From CAZVWW01 sp964631265 (lineage in GTDB: Bacteria; Thermotogota; Thermotogae; MWEM01): 19,607 nt of DNA. The stretch's first letter is position 1. Every line of letters starts with the position of its first letter. Below, piece after piece: positions 1 to 7,354 of this stretch. The translations under genes and the position numbers were made by a program. The stretch covers positions 1-19,607 of the forward strand of contig CAZVWW010000036.1 in NCBI GenBank assembly GCA_964631265.1. The letters are read 5' to 3'. The notes under the pieces were generated by a model. The model was not told the DNA's origin and did not search any database. It worked only from the letters and a program-made list of their open reading frames with translations.

Positions 1-7
1 TTTCCGG

Positions 8-36
8 TTGACATCTTTGTGGCGTGCACGTATAAT
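8..36 (+). promoter_or_regulatory. Sigma-70 promoter of hslV, perfect consensus
   Basis: TTGACA at 8-13 and TATAAT at 31-36 are both exact consensus hexamers, separated by exactly 17 bp. Transcription should start near 43, giving a leader of about 24 nt before the hslV ATG at 67. No sigma-32-like sequence is visible, although hslV belongs to the heat-shock regulon in enterobacteria. The promoter presumably also drives the two permease genes downstream, because no terminator lies between them. Confidence 0.85.
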
Positions 37-66
37 CATAGCACGAGATCAGACTGGAGGTTTTTT

Positions 67-600
67 ATGGACAAGTTAAATGGAACGACAGTTTTAGCCG
101 TTCAGCAAAACGGCAAGACGGTGATTGCCAGTGACGGGCAGGTGACACTGGGGAACACGGTTATGAAGGCGACTGCGAGGAAGGTTCGAAAACTCGGGGA
201 CGGTAAAGTCATTGCGGGGTTTGCCGGGTCGGTGGCCGATGCGATCACGTTGTTTGAAAAATTTGAGGAAAAATACAAGAAGCACGGGAAACATCTCTTG
301 AGAGCGTCGGTTGAGCTTGCCAAGGAGTGGCGTGTTGACAAGATGCTCAGACGGCTTGAGGCATTCCTTGTGGTGGCTGATGATGAGAATATTCTGGTTG
401 TTTCAGGCAGCGGGGAGGTTATCCAGCCGGATGAGAATGTGACGGCAATCGGGTCGGGAAGCGGCTATGCCCTGGCCAGTGCAAGAGCCCTGATGAGGAA
501 CACGGATATGGAACCCAAAGAGCTGGTCCTGGAATCCATGAAGATTGCAAGCGAGATCTGTATATACACCAATGACAATTTCAGCGTGGAAGAACTCTGA
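67..600 (+). CDS. hslV: HslV, proteolytic subunit of the HslUV (ClpYQ) protease
   Basis: HslV forms the cytoplasmic double-ring peptidase of HslUV; the ATPase HslU unfolds substrates and feeds them in. The 177-residue product matches the family along its whole length. The six-residue propeptide MDKLNG precedes T7-T8, and T7 is the expected N-terminal nucleophile after self-processing. D23 (in SDGQ) and K39 (in ARKVRK) match D17 and K33 of E. coli HslV when counted from that Thr. The GFAGSVADA, VELAKEW and AIGSG motifs are also present. I chose ATG 67 because GGAGG lies at 56-60; an upstream in-frame GTG at 19 would sit inside the promoter. The next gene begins 3 nt after the stop. The odd point is that hslU does not follow, as it does in most genomes. 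Confidence 0.95.
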   Translation: MDKLNGTTVLAVQQNGKTVIASDGQVTLGNTVMKATARKVRKLGDGKVIAGFAGSVADAITLFEKFEEKYKKHGKHLLRASVELAKEWRVDKMLRRLEAFLVVADDENILVVSGSGEVIQPDENVTAIGSGSGYALASARALMRNTDMEPKELVLESMKIASEICIYTNDNFSVEEL

Positions 601-603
601 GAG

Positions 604-1545
604 ATGAATCATTTCTTCACCATACGGGTCTTTACCGGGATGATCACCGTCCTGGCCGTTTCTTTGCTTTCTTTTTTTATCTTTAACGCCCTTCCGGGGG
701 ACCCGGCCCGGGTCATCCTGGGGATGGATGCGGATGAGGCCGCCGTTCAGGAGCTTCGAGAGGATATGGGGCTTGACAGGCCTGTTGTGATGAGATATTT
801 CAAGTGGATCGCTGATTTTGCAAGGGGGGACATGGGAGAATCCTTTGGCTATGAAAGACCGGTCGGAGCCGTTATCCGCGAGACACTGCCTCCCACTATT
901 TCGCTGACACTGGTCAGTACGGCCATCGCAATACTGCTTTCCTTCCCGCTTGGGATCATGGCGGCTAAGAAGCAGAACAAGCTCCCGGATTTTCTGATCT
1001 CCGTCTTTTCACAGGCCGGGATCGTCATTCCGGGTTTCTGGCTGGGGATTTTGTTGCTGCTTCTCTTTTCAGTCAAACTCGGTGTGCTGCCAGCCGGCGG
1101 CTATATCCCCCTTCAAGAAGACCCGTTTGGTTGGTTCCGCTCGATCCTGTTGCCGTCTCTTTCACTCGGGATTATTTCTTCAGCCGTTTTGACAAGGATG
1201 ATAAGGACCTCGATACTCGAAACGATGAATGCCGATTATACCAGAACGGCGATGAGTAAGGGCATCAGCCGGAAGCGGCTTTTTTCAAAGCATATCCTGA
1301 AAAATGCCATGATACCGGTTTTGAACGTACTCGGTTTGCAGACGGCCACTATCCTTGCCGGTACGATTATCATTGAGAACGTCTTTTCAATCCCCGGACT
1401 GGGGAGAACTCTGTTGATGGCTGTTCAGAGAAGGGACCTTCCCGTTGTCCAGGGGATCGTTGTCTGGATCGCCCTGATAACGATCATCATTAATTTTACC
1501 GTTGATATCTTTCATATGCTGCTGGACCCGAGGATAAGAGTTTGA
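604..1545 (+). CDS. DppB/OppB-type ABC transporter permease
   Basis: This is an inner-membrane permease subunit of a peptide/nickel-type ABC importer. At 313 residues it has the usual length. It shows the typical N-terminal segment (FFIFNALPGDPARVILG), hydrophobic segments near residues 10-30, 97-120, 130-160, 180-200, 236-258 and 282-304, an EAA-type cytoplasmic loop near 212-240 that contacts the ATPase, and the family signature FSIPGLGRTLL near 261-271. The ATG lies 3 nt after the hslV stop, so translation is probably coupled. The DppC-type partner follows. Dipeptides, oligopeptides and nickel cannot be told apart from this subunit, so I give no gene symbol. Confidence 0.9.
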   Translation: MNHFFTIRVFTGMITVLAVSLLSFFIFNALPGDPARVILGMDADEAAVQELREDMGLDRPVVMRYFKWIADFARGDMGESFGYERPVGAVIRETLPPTISLTLVSTAIAILLSFPLGIMAAKKQNKLPDFLISVFSQAGIVIPGFWLGILLLLLFSVKLGVLPAGGYIPLQEDPFGWFRSILLPSLSLGIISSAVLTRMIRTSILETMNADYTRTAMSKGISRKRLFSKHILKNAMIPVLNVLGLQTATILAGTIIIENVFSIPGLGRTLLMAVQRRDLPVVQGIVVWIALITIIINFTVDIFHMLLDPRIRV

Positions 1546-1573
1546 ATATGAAAAAGAGGAGGTTGAAAAAGGG

Positions 1574-2443
1574 ATGCGCCGGGGCAGAATAGAGGGCATT
1601 CACTCAAACGCCGAGGTCTTCAGACGGTATTATATCCGGATAAAACATCACAGAAGTCTGATGGCCGGCATCATCATTAGTCTCGTTGTCATCACTTTAT
1701 CGATTATCAGTTTCTGGTATACCCCGTTCGATCCTTACTCGATGAATATCAATACCCGTTTTTTACCGCCTTCTTTAGAACATCCCTTCGGGACTGATAA
1801 CTACGGTAGAGACCTTTTCAGCAGATGCATGATAGGGGGGCGGATTGCCTTCAGTGTGGGCGGGATATCCACATCGATTGCCATCGTCTTCGGCCTGATA
1901 CTCGGTCTGATCTCCGGTCTTTCAAACAGGGTTGTTGATGAGATCATCATGCGTTTCATGGACGGGCTTTATGCCTTCCCGGCCATTGTCTTTGCAATCG
2001 CCATCGTTTCGGTCTTCGGCCCGAACATCTACAATGCGATGATTGCCATCGGGGTGGTCCGGATACCGATTTTTGCCAGACAGGTTCGCAGTGAGGTCAT
2101 CAGCCTGAAAGAACAAGATTTTATCAAGGCGTCGCGGGCGATCGGGACCCGGATGCCCGCAATGGTCATCAAGCATTTTCTGCCGCATTTAACCGCCTCT
2201 TTGTCCGTTCTCATAACGGCCAATTTTGCGTTCGCAATCCTCTCAGAAGCCGGATTGAGCTATATCGGGCTCGGCACACAGCCCCCGGTTCCCAGCTGGG
2301 GAAGACTTTTGCTTGAATCACAGCGTTATATGGGCCAGGCCCCGTGGCTTGCCATCTTTCCGGGGCTTATGATCGCCTTGACCGTCCTCGGTTTCACCTT
2401 CCTCGGCGATGGGTTCCGGGATCTGTCCGACCCTAAGGGGTGA
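1574..2443 (+). CDS. DppC/OppC-type ABC transporter permease
   Basis: This is the second permease subunit, pairing with the DppB-type protein in the inner membrane. It has 289 residues. Family motifs are the N-terminal HPFGTDNYGRDLFSR segment, an EAA-type loop (KASRAIGTRMPAMVIKH) and YIGLGTQPPVPSWGRLL near the C-terminus, as in DppC/OppC. AGGAGG at 1557-1562 lies 11 nt before the ATG, slightly long but acceptable. An ATG at 1548 is closer to the upstream stop but is out of frame and runs only 14 codons. No ATPase genes (DppD/DppF type) and no binding protein follow; the next gene is on the opposite strand and its stop codon overlaps this one. The transporter must find its other parts elsewhere, or upstream outside the window. 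Confidence 0.9.
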   Translation: MRRGRIEGIHSNAEVFRRYYIRIKHHRSLMAGIIISLVVITLSIISFWYTPFDPYSMNINTRFLPPSLEHPFGTDNYGRDLFSRCMIGGRIAFSVGGISTSIAIVFGLILGLISGLSNRVVDEIIMRFMDGLYAFPAIVFAIAIVSVFGPNIYNAMIAIGVVRIPIFARQVRSEVISLKEQDFIKASRAIGTRMPAMVIKHFLPHLTASLSVLITANFAFAILSEAGLSYIGLGTQPPVPSWGRLLLESQRYMGQAPWLAIFPGLMIALTVLGFTFLGDGFRDLSDPKG

Positions 2444-3143
2444 AGGTCTTGAGGCTGTCCGGCGTGAAAACATTGACCGTCCTGTTTTCGAGCCAGGTCC
2501 AGTCATCTGTCCCGTATCCGGGATATTCTTCGGTTGTTATGGCGTATCCATTCCCCCCCAGCTCTCTGTAACCCATTCTGTAATAATCCTCATTTTTCAA
2601 ACAGTATCGCACCGCAATCAACCGTTTCCCGTCGGAGAAGAACGAGTTCATCGAGGTGATGTCACGGCAGTTATCACGGATCGTCCGTATGGTTTCCAGG
2701 ACGGAGGTGACGATGTCGCCGGTCATCTCGAACTTCTTCAGGAAGATCTCGAAAAAGACCTTTGAGTCTGTGATGTCTTCAGAGGGGATATCCCCGTTGA
2801 CCTCTTCAATATCTTTGATCGTGCCGTTGTGACAGAAAACAAGGTTTTCATCGTCCAGCTTTGAGGAAAAGGGATGCACGTTGTCGAGGGTGATCCCGCC
2901 CCGGCTTGCCTTTCTCGCATGCAGAATGACCAGTTTTGACCGGTCGTTATCAAAATCCGTCTTTCTTTCCCATACCGGCGATATCTCTCTTCTCATGTGA
3001 AGGGTTCCGTCTTTGTAAAACGCGATCCCATAACCGTCCCCGTGGGGGTTTTTCTTCCCGTTCCTGGCCTGATCTTCCAGACCGGGCAGCCAGTCCTTTA
3101 TCTCAACCTCCGTTTTTGAAATCACTCCAACCATTCTACACAT
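2433..3143 (-). CDS. Class II glutamine amidotransferase, YafJ-like
   Basis: The 236-residue protein has the N-terminal nucleophile glutamine amidotransferase fold that releases ammonia from glutamine. Starting at ATG 3143 (preceded by GGGGAAAGAG) puts Cys at position 2, exactly where the catalytic Cys of class II enzymes must be after Met removal; the longer open frame to 3287 would bury it. Other family marks are HGDGYGIAFY (34-43), HARKAS (75-80), HPF (90-92), HNG (105-107) and TDS (125-127). This pattern is closest to the stand-alone YafJ-type enzymes, whose acceptor is generally unknown. There is no synthase domain. The start overlaps the stop of the VanZ-like gene by 8 nt. The stop overlaps the stop of the permease gene on the other strand. 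Confidence 0.88.
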   Translation of the reverse strand: MCRMVGVISKTEVEIKDWLPGLEDQARNGKKNPHGDGYGIAFYKDGTLHMRREISPVWERKTDFDNDRSKLVILHARKASRGGITLDNVHPFSSKLDDENLVFCHNGTIKDIEEVNGDIPSEDITDSKVFFEIFLKKFEMTGDIVTSVLETIRTIRDNCRDITSMNSFFSDGKRLIAVRYCLKNEDYYRMGYRELGGNGYAITTEEYPGYGTDDWTWLENRTVNVFTPDSLKTFTP

Positions 3144-3549
3144 CTCTTTCCCCTTTCGTCTTTTTGGAAATGAACATTGCCAACAATTTATAGATGATGA
3201 ATCCTGATAGCAGTCCGCCGTATCCGGACACCATATCCCAGATGCTTTGCACACGATACGGCTGGAAAGTCTGTATGATCTCCGCAATCAGCGGAAGGAG
3301 AAGATAAACTGACCAGACCAGCCTTCTCAGCGGGCTCTTTTTGATAGCAGCAGACATGATCATCAACTGCCCGGCGAAGAAGGCAAGAAAATGAATCAGC
3401 TTGTCCTGATGTAAAAAAGAATTGTAACGGTACCCCGTCTCATTCACAAACAGAAAATAGGAGAGGATGAACAGATACAGGAGAAACAACGTAAAAGAGA
3501 CCTGTTGAAACCTGACCTTCCGGTTGTCATTCTTTTGGATTGTTATCAC
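3136..3549 (-). CDS. VanZ-like small membrane protein
   Basis: The 137-residue protein has four predicted membrane segments, near 17-35, 50-68, 76-92 and 106-127. The VanZ-family pattern is visible: D-K-x-x-H-F (HQDKLIHFLAFF, 47-58), then AEIIQ (89-93) and a downstream R...D (R99, D105) with a Gly-rich last helix. VanZ is named for teicoplanin resistance, but most homologues have no assigned role, so no resistance function should be read into it. The start is GTG 3549, inside the end of the coiled-coil gene (23-nt overlap). The ribosome site is weak, so translation probably depends on the upstream gene. The end overlaps the amidotransferase start. Confidence 0.8.
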   Translation of the reverse strand: MITIQKNDNRKVRFQQVSFTLFLLYLFILSYFLFVNETGYRYNSFLHQDKLIHFLAFFAGQLMIMSAAIKKSPLRRLVWSVYLLLPLIAEIIQTFQPYRVQSIWDMVSGYGGLLSGFIIYKLLAMFISKKTKGERDV

Positions 3550-6508
3550 TCAGCATTCTCATCTGTTCCTCAAATCTACTGATCTCAAGATATTTACTCC
3601 CGCTGTCGCCTATCTTCTCGATCTTTTTCTTCAGCTCAGAGACTGCGTTCTTGTAACCCTGCAGTCTGTTCAGGAGGCTCAACTTCTCGAATTTGATTTC
3701 GTCGATCTCCTTCTTTAACGTTTCAATCCGCATACTCTCTCTCGCAAGGGCCTCCCGGTTTTCGTTGTTTTCCAGATGCATCCGTTCCAGCTCGCTGTTC
3801 TTGTCTTTCAATTGCTCCCGGAGACTCCTCAGCTCACCGGATAATCCTTTGATTCTCTCCTCGGCTTTTTCCTTCTCCCGGTTGATCTGTTCCTTTTCGT
3901 TGACTAAGCGATTGACTTTCGCTTGCCATGACTCAATCTCGTTCCGGAGTCTTTCGTTTTTTTCACCGCTATTCTTGATCCGTTCACTCAAACGGTTTAT
4001 CTTTTCCTGATAGGTCTTTTCTCTTTCGGAAAATTCAACACTTTTCTTATTCAGTCCTCTGATGGTCTGCCGGTCCTGTTCAACCCTTGTTTCTTTTTTG
4101 CTTATCTCCGCTTCCAAATCATCAACCCTTTGCTGAAGGGTCCCCCGTTCTTGCTCTCTTTCTTTGAGTTTGTTTTCGAGTGTCTCTTTCATCTCTGACA
4201 GTTCCTTCAATTCCTGATTCTTTTTGTCCAGCTCACTCCTGTTCCGCTGGTTTTCTTCTTTCAACCTTTCAACCTTTTCTTTCAGTTCCTCAAACACAGC
4301 CGTCTGTTTCCTGATCTCATCACGAAGCTCCCCGAGGGTTGATTCATATGACTCCTTTTCTTTCCTGTGTTTTTCTTCAAGGGCTTCCGCTTCGATTTTC
4401 TTTTGGTTCAATTCCTCTTCTCTCGTCTCTTTTTCGGCTTCGAGTCTTTTGATCATCTGATCTTTTTTTCGTTCTTTTTCAAGAAGTTCTTCCAGTTCTT
4501 CTGTTTTGGTCTTCAACGCCTCTTTAAGCTCCCCGGCCCGGGCTTGCCTTTTGTTCAGTTCTTTTTCAGTCTCCTCGAGCTGTCGGGAAAGGACCGATAG
4601 TTCCTCTTTCAGTTCTTCGATCCGGGCGTTTAACCATTTATTCTTCAGATCCCTCTTTTTCAGTTCCTCTTTGTTCTGTGCCAATCTCTGTTTGTCCATC
4701 TGATGATGCAGCCTGATACTCTTGATGGAGTCTCTTAGTTTTCCGAGGTTCTCCGAGTGAGTCTTTTTATCCGCCTCGAGCTTTTCTTTCAACCGCTCTT
4801 TTTCCTTTTTCATCTCATCTTTTTCCGAATGCACCCGGAGAAGGTCGACCCCCTGCCGGTCTATCTCATCGTCTTTTTCAACCAGCAATCTTTCCAGATC
4901 CTCTTTTTCTTCTTCGAGCGTCTTAATCCGTTTTTCAGCCTTCTCTTTTTGTTCCTGTATTCGCGTTTCTCTTGCCTCATACTGTCTCTTCAGTTCTTCG
5001 CCCTTCTGATTTTCACTTTCCAGAGCATTCTCAAGTTCTTCTATACGGCTCTTCAACTCTTCTTTTTCAGCCATGACCTCATGAACCCGGCCGTTCTTCT
5101 CCTCACGCTGTTTGTTGAGCTTCTCTATCTCCGCCTGGAGTCCGTTGATCTCTTCCGTTTTTTCCTCTGTTTCTTCTCTGAGGCTCTCCAGTATGGTATC
5201 CTTGTCGGCCATTCTGTCAATATTCTTTGAATTCTCTTCTTTTACCTTCTGAAAGGCTCTTTCCAGTTCCGCTTTCTGCTCTTCCAGGGTCTGTTTACTT
5301 TTTTCCAGACTTGTTATGGTTTTTTCGCTTGTTTTTACCGCCGTTTCCAGATCAGCCACTTTCCGCCGGGCTGTTTCCAGTTCTTCGAGAAGCGTTTCAT
5401 GCCTTTCCTCCATCGCCTCTCTTTTTTCCGCTTCATCCCCGGCCCTTTCCGAGAGCTCTTTCATGCTCTGCTTGAGCGAGGCTGTCGTTTCTTCCGCTTC
5501 TTTCACCTTTGCCTCGAGTTCTTCTATTTTTTGTTCTCTTTTGTCCATTTCACTCTGATACTTCGAACAACGGAGCTTATACGTCCTCTCGGTCTTTCTG
5601 ACCTCTTCAAGGTTCCCGGCCTTCCTCTTCAACTCATCGTTGAGGGCCCGGTCATTTTCCCTGAGACGCTCCGTTTCCTTCTGGTATTCTTTCAGTTTCT
5701 CCTGTATCTTTTCAATTCTCCGGACCTTGTACTTGTTCTCTTCTTTAACCCTTTGCAGATCTTTAAAGGTGGTCTTTCTCTCTTCTTCAAGGCTTTTAAT
5801 TCTCGCCTCGTTCTCTTCCCGGATTTCTTCGAGTTGCTCTTTCTCCTGCTTTGTTTTCCTGTGCTTGTCCTGGAGTTGTTCCATCTGTTCCACATGTTTG
5901 AAGAGTTTTTTGATCGGGAGTTCATCTTTTTTGTTGTAGAAGGGGTTGGTCTGTATCTTTTCCCTGTAAATGAAGTACGGATGTTCCGACATGATCACAT
6001 GGAGCATCCGTTTATCGATCTTCTCCATATCGTACTGGAAGATGAAGCGGTTTGATGTCAGGGACAGTTCGTCCTGCAGGTTCTCAAAAAAGTTCTTGAA
6101 TCTGCCTTCCATAAACAGCTGCATGAGGACTGTTGTGACCTCCAGGTAGATTGTGATGCCCCGGACATTCTCGTTTTCAACTTTTTCCTTTTCCTGCATA
6201 TAGATGTCGAGTAGTGTTCTCGGGGTAAACCCGTTTCTTCTGAGAGAAATATCCGTTGCCGTCCAGGCCTTTAGTTCGTTAAAATCCTCTTCATCGGGCA
6301 GTGTCTTCTCAACGATATGTTCGTAGTTCTCACGGACCCATTCAGTCTCTATACTGTTCCGGATGTAGATTGTCCGGGCCCTCTCTCTTATATCCGTTTC
6401 AAAGAGAGGGGCCAGCAACGCTTTCTGTTCCTTCTCGCCTGAGAAAAATAAGGCTGAATGACTTCCGACAGGCGGTGTGGTACTATTCCTTTTTTGGCTC
6501 TCCTCCAT
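3527..6508 (-). CDS. MEDS-domain protein with very long coiled coil
   Basis: The 993-residue protein has two parts. Residues about 14-195 read as a MEDS (DcmR sensory) domain: GSHSALFFSGEKEQ near the start, then LKAWTATDISLRRNGFTP (79-96), GITIYLEVTTVLMQ (117-130), RFIFQYDMEKID (154-165) and the closing HPYFIYREKIQTNPFY (176-191). These match the order and spacing of that KaiC-related, Walker-less family as I know it. Residues about 203-960 are almost unbroken Glu/Lys/Arg/Gln-rich heptads, a coiled coil that could exceed 100 nm if fully extended, ending in a short non-coil tail. There is no membrane segment or signal peptide, so it should be cytoplasmic. GGAGGTGG lies 8 nt before the ATG. The MEDS call is from memory of the family. 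The scaffold role is inference; an SMC-type ATPase is excluded by the absence of Walker motifs. Confidence 0.75.
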   Translation of the reverse strand: MEESQKRNSTTPPVGSHSALFFSGEKEQKALLAPLFETDIRERARTIYIRNSIETEWVRENYEHIVEKTLPDEEDFNELKAWTATDISLRRNGFTPRTLLDIYMQEKEKVENENVRGITIYLEVTTVLMQLFMEGRFKNFFENLQDELSLTSNRFIFQYDMEKIDKRMLHVIMSEHPYFIYREKIQTNPFYNKKDELPIKKLFKHVEQMEQLQDKHRKTKQEKEQLEEIREENEARIKSLEEERKTTFKDLQRVKEENKYKVRRIEKIQEKLKEYQKETERLRENDRALNDELKRKAGNLEEVRKTERTYKLRCSKYQSEMDKREQKIEELEAKVKEAEETTASLKQSMKELSERAGDEAEKREAMEERHETLLEELETARRKVADLETAVKTSEKTITSLEKSKQTLEEQKAELERAFQKVKEENSKNIDRMADKDTILESLREETEEKTEEINGLQAEIEKLNKQREEKNGRVHEVMAEKEELKSRIEELENALESENQKGEELKRQYEARETRIQEQKEKAEKRIKTLEEEKEDLERLLVEKDDEIDRQGVDLLRVHSEKDEMKKEKERLKEKLEADKKTHSENLGKLRDSIKSIRLHHQMDKQRLAQNKEELKKRDLKNKWLNARIEELKEELSVLSRQLEETEKELNKRQARAGELKEALKTKTEELEELLEKERKKDQMIKRLEAEKETREEELNQKKIEAEALEEKHRKEKESYESTLGELRDEIRKQTAVFEELKEKVERLKEENQRNRSELDKKNQELKELSEMKETLENKLKEREQERGTLQQRVDDLEAEISKKETRVEQDRQTIRGLNKKSVEFSEREKTYQEKINRLSERIKNSGEKNERLRNEIESWQAKVNRLVNEKEQINREKEKAEERIKGLSGELRSLREQLKDKNSELERMHLENNENREALARESMRIETLKKEIDEIKFEKLSLLNRLQGYKNAVSELKKKIEKIGDSGSKYLEISRFEEQMRMLSDNNPKE

Positions 6509-6546
6509 AAGTGTTCCACCTCCGCTTTTCTTCCCCCTTGATTAGT

Positions 6547-6569
6547 GGGCTTTTAAAGAACAAAAGCCC
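6547..6569 (-). other. Hairpin B in the gap before the coiled-coil gene
   Basis: A perfect 8-bp inverted repeat, GGGCTTTT and AAAAGCCC, has a 7-nt loop. It lies in the only untranslated gap between the prepilin peptidase gene and the MEDS/coiled-coil gene. There is no run of T after it on either strand, so it is not a standard intrinsic terminator. It could slow polymerase, block exonucleases or mark a processing point. Confidence 0.6.
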
Positions 6570-6571
6570 TT

Positions 6572-6597
6572 CGCCGTTTTGTCATGTTAAAACGGCG
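6572..6597 (-). other. Hairpin A overlapping the prepilin peptidase stop codon
   Basis: A perfect 9-bp inverted repeat, CGCCGTTTT and AAAACGGCG, has an 8-nt loop. In the - strand transcript the first arm contains the last two Pro-Phe codons of the prepilin peptidase gene and touches its TAA stop (6589-6587). Only 2 nt separate it from hairpin B. No T tract follows. Confidence 0.6.
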
Positions 6598-7339
6598 TAA
6601 AGTAAACCGTTTCAAGCCATTGCGAAACGTAACTCTCCGTCAGCAGTGCGCCGTAAATCCCGATTGCCAGGAACGGACCGAACGGGACCTTTGATTTGAA
6701 AGACTTCCGCGCCAGAAGTGCAAACAGAAGACCGAGGAGACTCGCCATGAACACGGCCAGTATGATACCGAAAGGTCCCACTGCAAAGGCGGAGGCCCCT
6801 ATCAGGATCACATCCCCCATGCCGATGCCCTTTTTTGACAGAAAATACAGCAGCGCCATCAGGCCGAGCGCTATCAGGCCCGTTACGATGTTCCTCGTCC
6901 ATACGCCTCTCTGAAGCAGGATGAGTGTTCCGCCGGCCAGAACAAATAAGCTGTTCCAGTCCGATATGGTATAGGTATCCAGGTCAATAAAAAACACAAC
7001 GATCAACGATGATGCAATGATACAAGCCCCTATGATCTCAAGCGGACCGTCCAGTAAAACGGTGTTCAGTAAGAACACAACAGCAGTCAACGACTCCACA
7101 AGGATATACCTGGCTGATATCCGTTGATGACAATGCCGGCATCTGCCCTTTAAAAAAATGAAGCTGAGGATCGGAATGTTGTCGTACCAGGCGATTGCCC
7201 CCCCGCATTCGGGACAGACCGATCGCTCCGGTTTGATGATGGACATGCCGTCCTTTGAATACCTGAATATTATAACATTTAAAAAACTCCCGATTACAGC
7301 TCCTGTTACAACTGCTGTAATGGCCCAAAAGAGAAACAT
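6587..7339 (-). CDS. Prepilin peptidase (type IV leader peptidase, PilD/GspO family)
   Basis: This inner-membrane aspartyl protease cleaves, and often N-methylates, type IV prepilins and pseudopilins. The 250-residue protein has the N-terminal GSFLNVIIFR segment, a four-Cys zinc site (C42, C45, C67, C70) on a cytoplasmic loop, and about seven to eight membrane segments. The two catalytic aspartates are D119 in FIDLDT and D176 in GMGD. The conserved PFGPFLAIG block near 219-227 is also present. GAGGTGAG precedes ATG 7339. The stop of the WD40 gene lies 15 nt upstream, so the two are almost certainly co-transcribed. A pilin-like gene lies one gene further up, but no assembly ATPase or major pilin gene is in the window. 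Confidence 0.93.
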   Translation of the reverse strand: MFLFWAITAVVTGAVIGSFLNVIIFRYSKDGMSIIKPERSVCPECGGAIAWYDNIPILSFIFLKGRCRHCHQRISARYILVESLTAVVFLLNTVLLDGPLEIIGACIIASSLIVVFFIDLDTYTISDWNSLFVLAGGTLILLQRGVWTRNIVTGLIALGLMALLYFLSKKGIGMGDVILIGASAFAVGPFGIILAVFMASLLGLLFALLARKSFKSKVPFGPFLAIGIYGALLTESYVSQWLETVYFTPF

Positions 7340-7354
7340 TGTCTCACCTCTGCA

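Noticed and set aside
1548..1592. 14-codon frame MKKRRLKKGCAGAE between the permease genes
   Set aside because: It is out of frame with the DppC-type gene and too short to support; the AGGAGG inside it serves the ATG at 1574.
3144..3287. N-terminal extension of the amidotransferase
   Set aside because: It would move the catalytic Cys away from position 2, which class II amidotransferases need, and it lies within the VanZ-like gene.
3136..3549. VanZ-like gene as a glycopeptide resistance gene
   Set aside because: No other van-type gene is nearby and most VanZ-family proteins have no known resistance role.
4757..6055. Long + strand open frames (157 and 218 codons) inside the coiled-coil gene
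   Set aside because: They are Phe/Leu/Ser-rich mirror images of Glu/Lys-rich heptads on the other strand, with no ribosome sites and no recognisable domain.
3527..6508. Coiled-coil protein as an SMC, RecN or Rad50-type ATPase
   Set aside because: No Walker A, Walker B or signature motif is present at either end; the N-terminal part fits MEDS instead.
6547..6597. Tandem hairpins as a Rho-independent terminator
   Set aside because: No T tract follows either stem on either strand.
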